From: Membranipora membranacea
Lineage: Eukaryota; Bryozoa; Gymnolaemata; Cheilostomatida; Membraniporidae
NCBI GenBank assembly: GCA_914767715.1
Contig: OU612066.1
Location: forward strand, 25,826,283 to 25,890,282
Length of the DNA: 64,000 nt
Direction of reading: 5' to 3'
Position 1 is the first letter of the stretch. Every line of letters starts with the position of its first letter. The position numbers were made by a program, and so were the translations under genes. Under the pieces are notes generated by a model. It saw only the letters and a program-made list of their open reading frames with translations. It had not been told where the DNA came from and made no database searches. Positions 37,601-49,100 of this stretch are shown here, one piece after another.

Positions 37601-40600
37601 TTTTAAAATGTATATCAATACGTGTTGAAAGCTTGCTTACATATGTTGCGTTGATAGACCTAATAATGAATGTAATAAGACTGATATTTGTGCCGTCAAA
37701 CCTCCGTTCACAGGTTATATAATATACTTGGTCCCAGCCAGACATGCTGCATACCAAACTATAACCATCACATCATGTAGGTGTATCTTATCTGCTGGTA
37801 CCGGATAAGTAGTATACGATAGAACCCCCTTAAAGATCAACTGGTAATAGACAAAGCCCCCATCAAGCCCCCATCTTGACATGCCTTGAGTGATCACTTT
37901 CACCATTGTGCAGCTAGTTGAATTATGCAACCTGATGTCTGTGACTCTATGTTACTAATACTTGTCCGAACTTGGGCGGTGATGCCGCTATGATAACCAC
38001 CCTGATATTCTGTAGTGTTATCTCAATAGCCAGAATAACAAGAAATAGGAACACATTCACACAATAATCGATGCATAGTGTTATCGCTTGAAACCGAGTC
38101 GTAAATGTTTTATCAATGGATCTTTAGTAACAATATATGTCAGTAGAGTTCCCAGCATGCAACATTATCCTATGGTTCATAGGGAAATAAAGAACTAGTA
38201 TCTCGGTGAGTGCAAGAGCATTGAATTATGAGATACATTTCATGTTGCTTCTATATTCATCATATTCAGCTGCTACCTAATGAAAATGATGTGATGATAA
38301 TTGCTAATGTTTCAGTATGAGCTTTAAAATACAAAGAACTTTGTCTTCAAAGTGATATAAATTTTGCAAATTGAAGTTCACTGCCACATCGCTGTTAAAT
38401 TATTCAATAATCTCGTTTCATAATAAAAGAAACAAATCTAACATTAAAAAAGCACTCTTTTCTAATGTAAATGGAAGCTATCTTTGAAGATAATACTCAG
38501 TTTTTGCAGCTTCAACTCTTCACTGAAACTAGTCAAACATAATAGTGGAAACTATAATTATGCCTAAGATTAACTTATCTAGCGGGTATATTTTATATTT
38601 GGGTATTTTTGTCCATTATTTGATATGAAAGATCTTCTTAATGGGTCATGTGACTTGGTCTTCATGATGAAATTTTCCCCAGATTTAAACTCAGCTTCTC
38701 GACCTAGATTTGTGAAATTGATTGTTGGAGTTTACATACTTAAAGCTTGGAAATTTGCAAAGTCCAGACTTAATATTTAGGAAGTTTTAACTAAAGTCCA
38801 ATAAAAACGTTCATCCTACATAGGGAACATTTATTACATATATATAGCGTTTAATTCTGTTACAGGTATTTTTACCCTCAGATCCTGAGTATACTTGGGT
38901 GGCTGCCAAAATGTGGTTCAACCTGTCAGACTGCTCTCACCATCAGGCAGTCACCCATCTGGGTAAGTACAAAGAGAATAATGTAGCCTTGTGGAGTAAA
39001 TGTTGGCTAGATTGTATGTTTAACTTTGGGATGACTTGTTGTTAGCTAGCACCAATTTTCACTAGCTAGAGAGGGTAAAGAGCTTTACCAAACTATCATT
39101 ACAGAGATGATTCTACACTTTTGTGGCATGCTATCTATAAATATGTCTCAAATGTCATGAATGCATACTATGGTTAGAATGTTGCATTCTGCTGTATATG
39201 CAAAGGCCCACACTGCCTTGCCTGTCTAGTAACACCTTAACATTGACAGCAAGGAGGGAAGGTGGCAGTAACCAATGCACATCTGATAATGTTCTATCGC
39301 GAATTACATAATTGCGTTAATTTTGTTGCACATTTTATATCAGCTAATGAATAAACATGAGGCACAGTGATCAATAAAATATGTATCACATACACTTTCT
39401 CACCTGTTCAAACGACCACACACAATATCACCATAAGCTCAGATGCCTTCTCATTTTTATTCTTATTTATGATGTTTATTTACCTTCAGACACCAAAGAA
39501 AAGCTCTCAGCTGATCATGAGGTACAAATGTGGGTTAGAGAAGTATCACAGTCTGGGATCAAGGTGGGTTACTCGATAAACAATTGGTCCTGTTGAAAAA
39601 ACAGTGATGATTTAAGACAGTGTACAAATTGAGGGATTATTGGCCTTTACATGGCCCATTGCTGGGACACTTGTAGAGTTGGGCTATCTTTCCAGCTACT
39701 GTCAGCATTTCTTTTCATGAGTCAGTCAGAAGAGAGTGCAAACAGGAAACATATATATCTGGGATAGCGGGATATTAGAAAATGTAATGCTACCACCAGC
39801 TATCCCGGTACAGTTTGAGCGCTTAAACTAGTGCACCCAACACATGTGTATTGCTTTTTTGTCCACTGATTTGCTGAGGTTTGCTGTAATGTGATATTCC
39901 TGCTATTCATGACATAGGCATGGCAAAAGCCTAAGGCAGGTAACTGTTCTTTTCGAGAAAATGGTGAAGCAATATCTTGCTCACTCAATTTTTCTAACCT
40001 TTGAGCGCCTTTGTTGGCTACCAGTATACGAAGGGAAATCCTTTCATACCAAATTATATGAAAAATTATGTTTTTTGTCAGATCTTCCTAAAAAACAAGT
40101 ATTGTTGTTGGCTACCAGCATAAATCCTCCATCAGATCATTGCTTCCTGTTTCCACACAATCATGTGCAGAAGATGGAGCAGTAGGCAGAGGTCTTAGAT
40201 TTTGTCGAGACCAAGTCTCATTCTAATGGAATAATTGAATATTGTCCTTCAATTTCTGATGGTTTACCTTTCACTTCACTTATTAACATGGTATACAATA
40301 TAACATATTGTATTGTGTATCTTATAATATACCCAGTATTTTATGATATCTGCATTAGGCATACATCATCCTATCCAACCTGACTAGTCTTTGTCTAAAT
40401 CAGTTTTTCTTATTTTTCTGATCCTGGTACATAAAATTTGTATTTTTAGGGTATCCGTTCGTCTGCATCAACCAATGATGAGTTATCAGAGCTGCTGACC
40501 TCTTTCATGTTCACCGCCAGTGTCGGTCATGCTGCTGCAAATTTCTGTCAGTATGATGAATACGCATACCCTCCCAATTATCCTGCTAGACTGCACAGAA

Positions 40601-41792
40601 AGAGACCACGAAATAAGGTGAGTATTCTCGAATGTGTTTGAGAGCACGTGTAAAATCTGAATGCAAAGAAGCTCGAACGATTTAAGTTCATGTAGGCAGA
40701 ACAATGTTAGAGCAACTCCAAACTCTAGTAAAAATCACACTGGTACTCAGACTAAAAATTGCTGTAATATTGTTGTTCCGCATCCACAATCATCCCAGTC
40801 CAGACAAAAAACTCCTGGAAATTTATAATACAAGATAAGATATTCATATCTCTGACAATTTAGATTATTTGACGTCCTCTCATAGCTGAGAAGAAAAAAC
40901 AGATTTTAGAAGAGAAGCTTGGTGATTAAGAGTCTGTGGTCCATGCACTGCATGTCAAATGTTGAAAATACTCTCGCAAATGTTTTAACTTTCTTCTCAA
41001 CTTATTATCCAACATAGTAATGATTGACTCACATCGTGATTTTGATCTTCAGGACCCTATGACAGAGAAATATATCCTTGACTGCCTTGCTTCGAGAAAA
41101 GAGACTCTCGATGTCATGATTGTTACTAAACTACTCAGTGAGCGTGCTACAAACGAACTCGGGAACTTTGAGATGCAGTATGCGTATGATCCAATCATAC
41201 TGAAGGCTCTGGAACAGTAAGTATAACAAATATTTGAAATGGAATTGTTACAATTTAGGTGTGAACCATATATCTCAGTTATTAAAAGGAAAAAATACTA
41301 AAGGCACAAAAATCTTGAAGCTCTAGTTTTTGGCATGATAAAATATCTTCAATTATTTTCTTCACAATTGCGCAAAATATGACTATATTCAGCGATATTT
41401 GCTATACTTTCTTCACCAGTAACTGTTGTGAATCTTCCACAGTAATCATCACAGAATTCAGTTGATTAATGAAGATTCCGAGGTCAGATGAAAAGCTGCA
41501 AGTGAGATTTTGTGGCATTCCACTATAAAATTTCTTGATGGAGTCGTTGATGACAAAATGTCACAGAGTATCCTCACAAAGTATTCTCTTTTTTTTGGTC
41601 AAGCTAACACATTTTAACATCTTTGTTTTAGCATTGAAGGCTACTGATTAAAAAAATTATCTTTATTCATTATACAGGTTTAAAGTTGATCTGAAAGAGG
41701 TGGGTACCACCATAGATAAAAGGAATGCTCAAAGAGTTAGAAAATATCCATACCTACACCCAAAGGAGATACCAAACGCGATCAGTATTTAA
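28632..41792 (+). CDS. LOX-B: internally deleted lipoxygenase paralogue, frame preserved, probably inactive
   Basis: Exons seen: 28632-28736, 32863-33041, 33437-33698, 36054-36182, 36673-36770, 37126-37258, [exon 7 reduced to 8 nt at 38316-38323], 38866-38962, 39490-39563 (LOX exon 12), 40450-40617, 41053-41216 and 41678-41792 (stop). Exon numbers follow LOX-C. Missing are exon 7 and exons 9-11, which hold the second histidine of the HxxxxH iron site, the INxxA block and the expected YRDD region. Exon 7 is 102 nt in phase 0/0. Exon 8 ends in phase 1 and exon 12 begins in phase 1, so splicing 6-8-12 keeps one frame of 507 residues. Kept landmarks: [32 protein letters not shown] (third iron His and Asn) and the C-terminal PNAISI with terminal Ile. 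Without one iron His it should not oxygenate lipids. Intron 1 carries two LINE fragments. Confidence 0.8.
29060..31530 (+). mobile_element. 5'-truncated non-LTR retrotransposon (Jockey/CR1-like LINE) in LOX-B intron 1
   Basis: The remaining parts are in order. The end of the apurinic endonuclease is seen as SLLDHIYAS and SDHYATFV (29107-29210). The reverse transcriptase starts [16 protein letters not shown] (30061-30108), continues with [17 protein letters not shown] and GVPQGS (to 30500), then in a shifted frame FADDT (30564-30578), the metal-binding core. The thumb and C-terminal part follow ([22 protein letters not shown], and to 31332 in a third frame). At least four frame breaks and a (TA)n expansion at 30617-30642 make it dead. 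The 3' end is a (TAA)n run (31504-31529). LOX-A intron 1 reads straight through the site (GATTTAATTTCAGCC on its strand), which defines an empty site. Confidence 0.85.
31651..32155 (+). mobile_element. second 5'-truncated LINE 3' end in LOX-B intron 1
   Basis: A 3' fragment of a reverse-transcriptase protein: [17 protein letters not shown], then a stop, then [16 protein letters not shown], continuing to [11 protein letters not shown] before the stop at about 31984. This is the C-terminal region after the RT core in Jockey/CR1-like elements. The 3' end carries a short repeat tail (ACATCAAACATCAAAC, to 32155). The LOX-A intron runs GGTCACTG directly into AAAAATAT, so the site is empty there. 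Only about 120 bp separate it from the first LINE. Confidence 0.75.
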
Positions 41793-42330
41793 AACTGCTC
41801 TTGTAAACTCTCATGTAGCTACTTTTTTGGTTTGGGGTAGATGTATGACAAGGCTAGGTAGTAGGGTTGTAGTAACGGTATGACAATTAATTATAAAAAA
41901 GTATAAATATTACCAATAGTGTCTCAAATGTACCAGTTTATGTGGGCGGTTATGTCCCTCAATAAATCACTATTGGCTGGAAGTGAAGGCTTACTTGTTG
42001 CACTAAATAGTATGTCTATCTGTCAGAATTATAAAAACAAGGAATCATGCAAACTGATAAATATGTTGGTTATGATCAATTATAAATTGGATTAGATGTC
42101 TAAAAATATCACAATTTATGCCCTCATACAAGTTTTTGCCTGTATACAGGTATTATTTCAAACTCTAAGCACCAGGCAGAACAATCAATTGTGACAATTT
42201 GGTTTAATAACTTATGAACATATTGCCTTCCGTAATAAAAATGGGTAAATAACAAAAACGAGGCTGTCAGCCCCCTCTGTCATGTGAAGAATTCACAGCT
42301 CACATTTCTGAGTATTCCTTATATCTAGCG
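41793..42330. other. intergenic, LOX-B to E1
   Basis: Shared 3' flank with LOX-C to about 41950 (against 53022), then 245 bp of unshared sequence, then the esterase 5' flank from about 42198. An AATAAA at 41961-41966 could serve as polyadenylation signal for LOX-B; it is not in the LOX-C flank. Confidence 0.4.
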
Positions 42331-42367
42331 CTGTTCACACGGCCACGGGCCGTGGCCGTGTGAACAG
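42331..42367. repeat. perfect 18-bp-arm palindrome upstream of E1
   Basis: CTGTTCACACGGCCACGG is followed by one G and then its exact reverse complement. It lies 115 bases before the E1 start. The matching E2 upstream region (near 55190) reads through without it, so it was inserted in E1 as part of an approximately 50-base segment, or excised from E2. Confidence 0.9.
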
Positions 42368-42447
42368 GGCTACCTTTTATCTCTTTGCTAAACTAATATT
42401 TACACTGTTATCAAATTAGTCCTTATCAAATTGTCTTGCACACAATC

Positions 42448-42459
42448 TATATAAATATA
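42448..42459 (+). promoter_or_regulatory. TATA-like box of E1
   Basis: TATATAAATATA lies about 25-34 bases before the ATG. The E2 copy (55260-55271) has TAGATAAATATA, a change in the box itself. The spacing would give an extremely short 5' leader, so the real start may use another site or an upstream exon. Confidence 0.35.
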
Positions 42460-42481
42460 CAGTCAGTCACAATTAGTTGCA

Positions 42482-44030
42482 ATGGCATCGGTTACACTCA
42501 GTCAGGAATCACAAGCAACACTCTCAGCGGCAGAAGGGTTTGATTTGGTATCCCTATCATTGGAGGAACTCAGAGCATTGGCTGATCGCTATGATCCCGC
42601 CATCAGAGGCGACTTTATTTTTTCTGGTTCCAATGAGGAGAAGAACATACCATCTGTAGATGACGGAGTGGAGTATAATGTTCCAGTCACTCTACTTAGA
42701 CCAGAGGGCAATGTTTGGAACAACATCATGGTATTTTTCCATGGTTGTGGCTGGGTCTGGGGCAGCAGGAAGTCTCACATGAAGAACTGTGAAATCATAG
42801 CATAGTAAGTTGATCCAAACTCACAGTAGTTTGACTAGACTGTTACTTATGTCTTGTCTAGTTAGATGTGAGTGCAGAACAAATAACCAATAATTTTTTG
42901 GGGATGGTGAGATGGTGCAATCGATCTTACTTTTCTCTGACAGGCAGTGGTGCTGCAGCAGTCATGGTTACAAACGTCACTGGGGGGAGCTTCATGCACT
43001 GGGTGCTCCAGCCCATATCATCTCAGGATGTATATGTTTTCCTTATGCCCTCTGCACATGCTGACAGGTTTTAGAAAGATAGCTCAACACTACCAAAAGT
43101 GGCAGTTATGGACCATGTAAGGTCCAATAACCCCTTAATTTGTATGCTGTCTTAAATACGATGGCAATAGTGGAATGCCACATGAATCTTGATTTCAACA
43201 TTAGAACCAGTCTAGTTACCACGCAAAAGTGGCAATATTGTACACGATTCCGTCTTGAGCTGACAGTTAGCTTAATTTCACTTATTACAGCCAGTCTAAC
43301 TGTTTGGTGGTCAATGTTGAGTACAGATTGAGTCCTGAGTTTAAGTTTCCTGCATGTTATACTGATGCTGAGGCGGTTGTAAGATGGGTGATGGCTAACA
43401 GACAAGAACTTGCTGACAACTAAAGTTGGTGTTGCTGGAGATTCAGCTGGTGGGGGTATTGCTGCTACCATTTGTCAGATGGTAGATGGGCTCGATTACC
43501 AGGTAAGCCTAATGATCAGGAAAGATAGCTGACAAAATCAATAACTATTAATTACTGGGTGCAACTTTGTTGCCTTCAATTATCAACCAGCTAATCAATT
43601 TCCAAGGATCAATATGAGCGAATGTTGGTGTTGTGAGAAGCGTGGAAATCCCTCCCAGTTCGCACTGACCTTGACAATTCAGTTTGCGCTGAGAGGCTCT
43701 AACTACTGCGAGCCCCCATGATGGATAGCATCGAAGACTACATATCGGGAGATACAAGTATTATTCTCAACAGCGGCAGATATTTTTTTGAAGTTGCAGC
43801 TCAGTCTCGGCCCAGTGGGAACATATGCAGTGTTCTAGGGCGAAACAAAGAGGGGACAACTCAGAACAAGCTCAACATAATAATTTTAATCTGGCAGTGA
43901 CAATAGACAGTGATCTACCCTCAATGCTTGACATCACTAGCATTTCTTTCTTATGTGGCACAGTTAGATCATATTGGTTATGCTTAGGACTACTTAGCTG
44001 TTATGTGACATTGAGTCAAATCAAAGGAAA
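42482..44030 (+). pseudogene. E1: truncated alpha/beta-hydrolase-3 esterase pseudogene
   Basis: Exon 1 is 42482-42804 and exon 2 is 43291-43502; both match E2 closely. Three lesions: (1) the oxyanion motif HGGGW reads HGCGW (GGT to TGT at 42746-42748); (2) an 8-bp deletion in exon 2 (212 against 220 nt) brings an in-frame TAA at 43421-43423, before the GDSAGG nucleophile elbow, which survives only out of frame; (3) exons 3-6 are absent, because homology to E2 ends at 44030 and the 5' flank of LOX-C begins soon after. It cannot make an enzyme. The truncation point is the join of the tandem duplication. Confidence 0.9.
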
Positions 44031-45450
44031 GGAACAATGTTCTTTGTGTGTCTGATATGATTGTTTACTCCGACAAATCACCGCTCATCCTAGCATATCC
44101 TGACATGGTTCTCATTTTGACAGGCTAGCAACAACGAGACAGCATGTGGATTGAGTATGCTGTCGATATGATGCTGGCACGTACTCTGCCACCCTACACC
44201 TTATAGTTTAGGGGTGTTTGATCCACCATAAGAGCAAGGGGTAAGGGTTTTGGGTCCGATGCTGAAAGTGATGAAATTGATTGTTGGCTTGTTAAATAAA
44301 CAAGCTCACAGTAGAAATATTTATCGAGGGAGTTTTTTTGATAGAAAAAATCAACAATATCTTAGCTACCCCTGTAGCAAAACCAGGGGACCTGTTTACA
44401 CTTCTAAGGCTACACCCTCCTCAGCATATTTTCTTATCCACACTGCACCGTTCTAAGTATGCTGTGTTTATTCTGTCTTGTCCTGCTGAGATATCATATC
44501 ATTCACAGTAAGAGACGTTGCTAAAGCAGCAGCGGAAATCATCATGGGTAACACAATATGTGGAGGATCTGATAATCCTACAGAAAACACGACACACACA
44601 ATCCATGTCAAGACTGGCGATAAAAAAGGAGCAGGCACAGATGGAAATGTAAGTTTAATTTCCTGTTGTCAATTTTTACACAAAGAAGTTTGTTGTAAAT
44701 TCTTCATATTTCATGGTGCTTTATGATTGCTAATTACTTTATGATTGCTCATAAAGCACAAGCTTTATGAATGCTTATTAAGATCACTGAAATATAGAGC
44801 GTTTAGACAAAAGGCGACAAACGAAAATATCCACACTTAGCATCAGAAAACCTTATCGAATATTGTCAGTGCATTCTAATTTTGGTTGATACCTTGATAA
44901 CAAGTGGATGAAATTAAATGGGAATGATATCATTTGCAAGTAAATCATTCAAAGCTGGTCTCAGAAAGAACTCACAAGCAGGTGCCTGCATTTAGTGACA
45001 GAAAGTCTAATTGATTACTACCACTACATTCCAATCTTGGTTGATACTGTGATAAAAGACAGAACCAAAATTAAATTGCCGATCTTATTTAGTCCAATCA
45101 TACTTATCTTTAACTCTAATGTAGATATTTGTCAGCATGGCTGACGGCAGCGGTAAGTGGTGTGAAGAGAGGCTGATTGACACCAAATGGAAGAATGACT
45201 TTGAGAGCGGTAATGTAGATGTGTTCCATGTGGAGTTCCCTGAGTTAGGACACATACAGGAAATATGCATAAAGAGAGATCAAACATGTAAAAACGATGC
45301 ATGGTGGGTAATCAGGATTGTTAGAAAGAGATGTGGCAGGAATCACTGAATGCAAAAATATTACGCAAACGAATACAACTGAACTTAATTTTCATGTTGG
45401 TGATCATTGAATTTATGGGAAGAAAACTTTAGGTTCAAATATATGCGCTG

Positions 45451-45532
45451 TTGGTGAGATGGCGCAATCGGTTAGCGCGGGCTTGTTGATTTGTAGCACA
45501 TGAGCTATGGGTTCAAGTCCCACTGGTGGAGC
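45451..45532 (+). repeat. tRNA-like sequence (SINE head or tRNA relic) in LOX-C intron 2
   Basis: A-box-like GATGGCGCAATCGGTTAGCGCG and B-box-like GGGTTCAAGTCCC are about 35 bases apart, as in tRNA genes. The 7-base acceptor strands (before GATGGCGC and after CCCAC) do not pair, and the anticodon arm is poor, so it is not a working tRNA. It is absent from the same intron of LOX-A and LOX-B. Confidence 0.5.
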
Positions 45533-45961
45533 TTTCAAGATTGATTGTTCAAGCCCCCATTACTCTCGGTGATAGCTCTCCTAAGCCCTGTTGACTATAA
45601 TCTATCTTATATTTTAGGTTCTTAGAAACAGTCAAAGTGGAACATCGAGCCACGAAAGCTGTCAGTATCTTCCCCGTAATTCGTTGGATTAACGCTGACG
45701 ATAAAATCCTGCTCAGTGAGTTTGATTGCTCGCTGCCTTCTGATGATAAGAACCCAGAGCAGAGAAAGAAGGAGCTAGATAGGAAGAGGAACATGTACAA
45801 ACTGGTGGAGAAGGTAGATGGAGGTCCTAAACAAGCCGACATTCTACCAGATGATCAGAAATTCTCTAACGAGTATAAGGTCAGATCGAGATCAACACTA
45901 ATTACCAAAATATGAGTAATAGTTTTGCTTTTTCCTTCCTCAATGATTGGCAAGAATACAC

Positions 45962-46160
45962 ACGAGGGCTAGTCTAAGTGCTCAGACAGCTCCAATGCCA
46001 GTTAGTGGCAAAACATGCATTATCAACCACTGATTTCCTGGAAATGTCTGGTTGATAATGTAATGCCACTAACTCGCAGTCTGAGTGCTCAGACGGCCCC
46101 AATGGGAGTTAGTTGGTATTACATTATTAACCACTCATTTCCTGGAAATGAGCGCTTAAA
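45962..46160. repeat. palindromic tandem repeat in LOX-C intron 3
   Basis: Two copies of CTAAGTGCTCAGAC/CTGAGTGCTCAGAC lie about 115 bases apart. Between them GCATTATCAACCACTGATTT and its near reverse complement form a hairpin around TCCTGGAAAT. A second, CATTATTAACCACTCATTTC, follows. A fragment is also at 13818-13860. It resembles a small non-autonomous element. Confidence 0.6.
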
Positions 46161-49100
46161 CTACATGAGGGCATATCATGGGGCGAGTGTGGCGGTTCTT
46201 GGTTAATCCCACTAAGTTTACAAAACATGTTCATAATACCTGAAATAACATGAACAGGGAATAAATCGAACATATTGATACTCAAACTTGTGGAATAAAA
46301 GTGAAAATTTATGCACAACACACCTACAAGCATTAATTTAAATAAGATGCCCATATAGTCTTTCAGAGACGAGACTTATAATATAGCAGCATTAATATAT
46401 TTATAAAAAGTCTTGGGGTCATGCTAACCAAACAATTCCACTGTTTATTAAGGAACATAAGCTTGTTGCATGGCCGTATTTTGATGGGGGCAGGGGGTAC
46501 TGCCTTCCCACGCATGCTGAATAAATTGGCCTAAACAACTATAACTATTTAATTTGTTGATGGATGGGTAGATATTATTTTGCCAGTGTGCTCTCTGCAG
46601 TATAGAAATGCTTAACATCGTTTTACTCATTTAACTGGACGCGTTAAATTGTATTGTCTAATCGGTGTTTTTTCGTCTCTCTGTGTAGCATGACCTCGGC
46701 GCAATGAAGCTCAAGCTGTTTGCCCAGGCCACATGGGTAAAACTGACAACTAGTAACTTTGAAACGCTTGACGACTTCAACGGCATGTACAACAAGAAAC
46801 TCCTACCCATTCCCTATGTAAGTCTATAACGGTGTTATTGGCGGAAGTTTGAGGTGATCGTATGAGATGCCTAGGGTAATGTCATAAGCGGTTGATCTCA
46901 TGTAAACCTGTTGATACTGAACTGTAAACGAACCCAAGGTTATGTGACTATAGATCTGACGAGCAAACCACTAGACCATAGTGGTGATCAAGATGAAGAA
47001 CATTACCTTATGATATGGCTTTCAGTTTTATCAGTTAAAATATATTGGTTAGCATGTCCATGTCACAGACTGTCCAAGTGTCACTGTGGGTTTCAGGTTG
47101 CTCCGACCGTCTTTCTTATTTGAACAGAGAAGATTAATTAGTGTTGAAAAAAAATCGTACTTCCGAGACAAAGCTCTACCTATAAGGCCTTTACAAAAAG
47201 ATGTAGTTTGTTTTCAAACTTTATCAGAATTTGGTAGATACATTGTTTTATATATAATATTTTCATTTAGTAGAGTATACAATTAACCTTAGGGTATTTT
47301 GGGGCTCACAGCGGGTAAAGCTAGCCATTTTGCACAAACTGGAAAACATGCTATTTTGGCTACTCATATTTAGTCAAACTAATTGATTTATACAAAGCCC
47401 CACCTAAGCTAGTGTAGATTGATAGTAGCCAACATTAAGTCACCCCCAAAGTAGCTAAACTTAACTGTAGCTGATATTATACTCCCCTTGGTAAGATACT
47501 GTAATGCTATCTTCTCTCATTCAGGGTCAGCAGAACTGGAAGAGTGATGAGGAGTTTGGTAACCAGCGGCTCTCAGGCTGTAACCCTACACTACTCAAAC
47601 GCTGTCAACAGATACCTGACAAGTAAGCTATGAGTTGTCTCTTCTCTTTTTAATCCATGTCAAATGTTGTCAAAATGTCAAAGGGTCAAAGGGTCAAGTT
47701 CGCCTGGTTCGCTGGTGTTGTGAAGGGATGGGAATGTTTTTTATATTGATATGCTACTTCTATGAACCAGAGAAAGCTTGAAGCACTTATACGGGGGTAT
47801 TTGTTGTGTTTATGTTCCGAGAATGTGTATCTGTTTGCATCAGCGTGTAGCGTCCATTTGATTGATCAACGCTAGCTATTAGGATTAACTATTAACTATT
47901 TGTCGTCTCACTCCAATCTCAGAAAAACTTCATGTGTCCACACGGCCCGATTATTATCTGCTCTTGTGTAACTACAGACTAGCCGTGACGGAGGAGATGA
48001 TTAAACCATTCCTTGAGGGTAAGAGCTTAGAGGAAGCACTGGAGAAGAAGAAACTTTATTATGTGGATCTGACCTACATGTGTGATATCAAGATTACTAA
48101 TCCAGGAAAGGTGTGTTTATTGTCAGACATGTTTTTGTAGACATTCACATGTCAATCGACTTAGCCAAAATTTCATTAGGGAAAAGAAGTGAGTAGAAAC
48201 TGTAGGCAATAGTGACCAAACATTGCTTAACTACACTGCGACATAATACATCCACAACGGGCATACATGATGTAAAATAGTATCCAACTTGCTAATTCTA
48301 ACCAGATTATCACTGTTTTATCTTCCCATCAGGCCACTACAAGATAAAGCTAAATAGCTCAATCATGCATCATTCAGAGATTAGGCATCTGCAAAGTATG
48401 ATTCTAAAAATATGTGTTACTATCATACCTAATTTCTGATAGTCACACCACGTTTTAAAATGTATATCAATACGTGTAGAAAGCTTGCTTACATATGTTG
48501 CTTTGATTGACCTAATAATGAATGTAATAACACTGATATTTGTGCCGTCAAACCTCCATTCACAGGTTATATAATATACTTGGTCCCAGCCGCTTGGCTA
48601 GACATGCTGCATACCGAACTATAACCATCACATCATGTAGGTGTATTTAATCTGCTGGTACCGGATAAGTAGAATACGATGGAACCCCCTTAAAGATCAA
48701 CTGGTAATAGACAAAGCCCCCATCAAGCCCCCATCTTGACATGCCTTGAGTGATCACTTTCACCATTCTGCAGCTAGTTGAATTATGCAACCTGATGTCT
48801 GTGGGTCTATGTTACTAATACTGGTCCGAACTTGGGCGGTGATGCTGCTATGATAACCACCCTGATGTTCTGTAGTGTTATCTCAATAGCCAGAATAACA
48901 AGAAATAGGAACACAGTCACACAATAATCGATGCATAGTGTTATCTCTTGAAACCAGGTCGTAAATGTTTTATCAATGGAATTTTAGTAAGATATATATG
49001 TCAGTAGAGTTCTCAGCATGCAACATTATCCTATGGTTCAAAGGGAAATAAAGAACTAGTATCTCGGTGAGTTCAAGAGCATCGAATTATGGGATACATT

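Larger units (their letters stand above)
36600..44030 (+). repeat. tandem segmental duplication, unit 1 (LOX-B 3' half plus E1)
   Basis: From intron 4 of LOX-B through intron 2 of E1 the sequence, introns included, is nearly the same as 47.45-56.89 kb. Differences per 100 bases are few by eye, apart from the deletions and insertions listed elsewhere. Homology stops abruptly at 44030, inside E1 intron 2. Confidence 0.85.

Noticed and set aside
42868-43074. 68-codon frame in E1 intron 1, with a 69-codon counterpart in E2 (55719-55928)
   Set aside because: The two copies are the same intron sequence duplicated. A small indel in the G run changes the frame, and the esterase reading does not need it.
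45451-45532. Functional tRNA gene
   Set aside because: A and B boxes are present but the acceptor strands do not pair and the anticodon arm is not convincing; kept only as a tRNA-like repeat.
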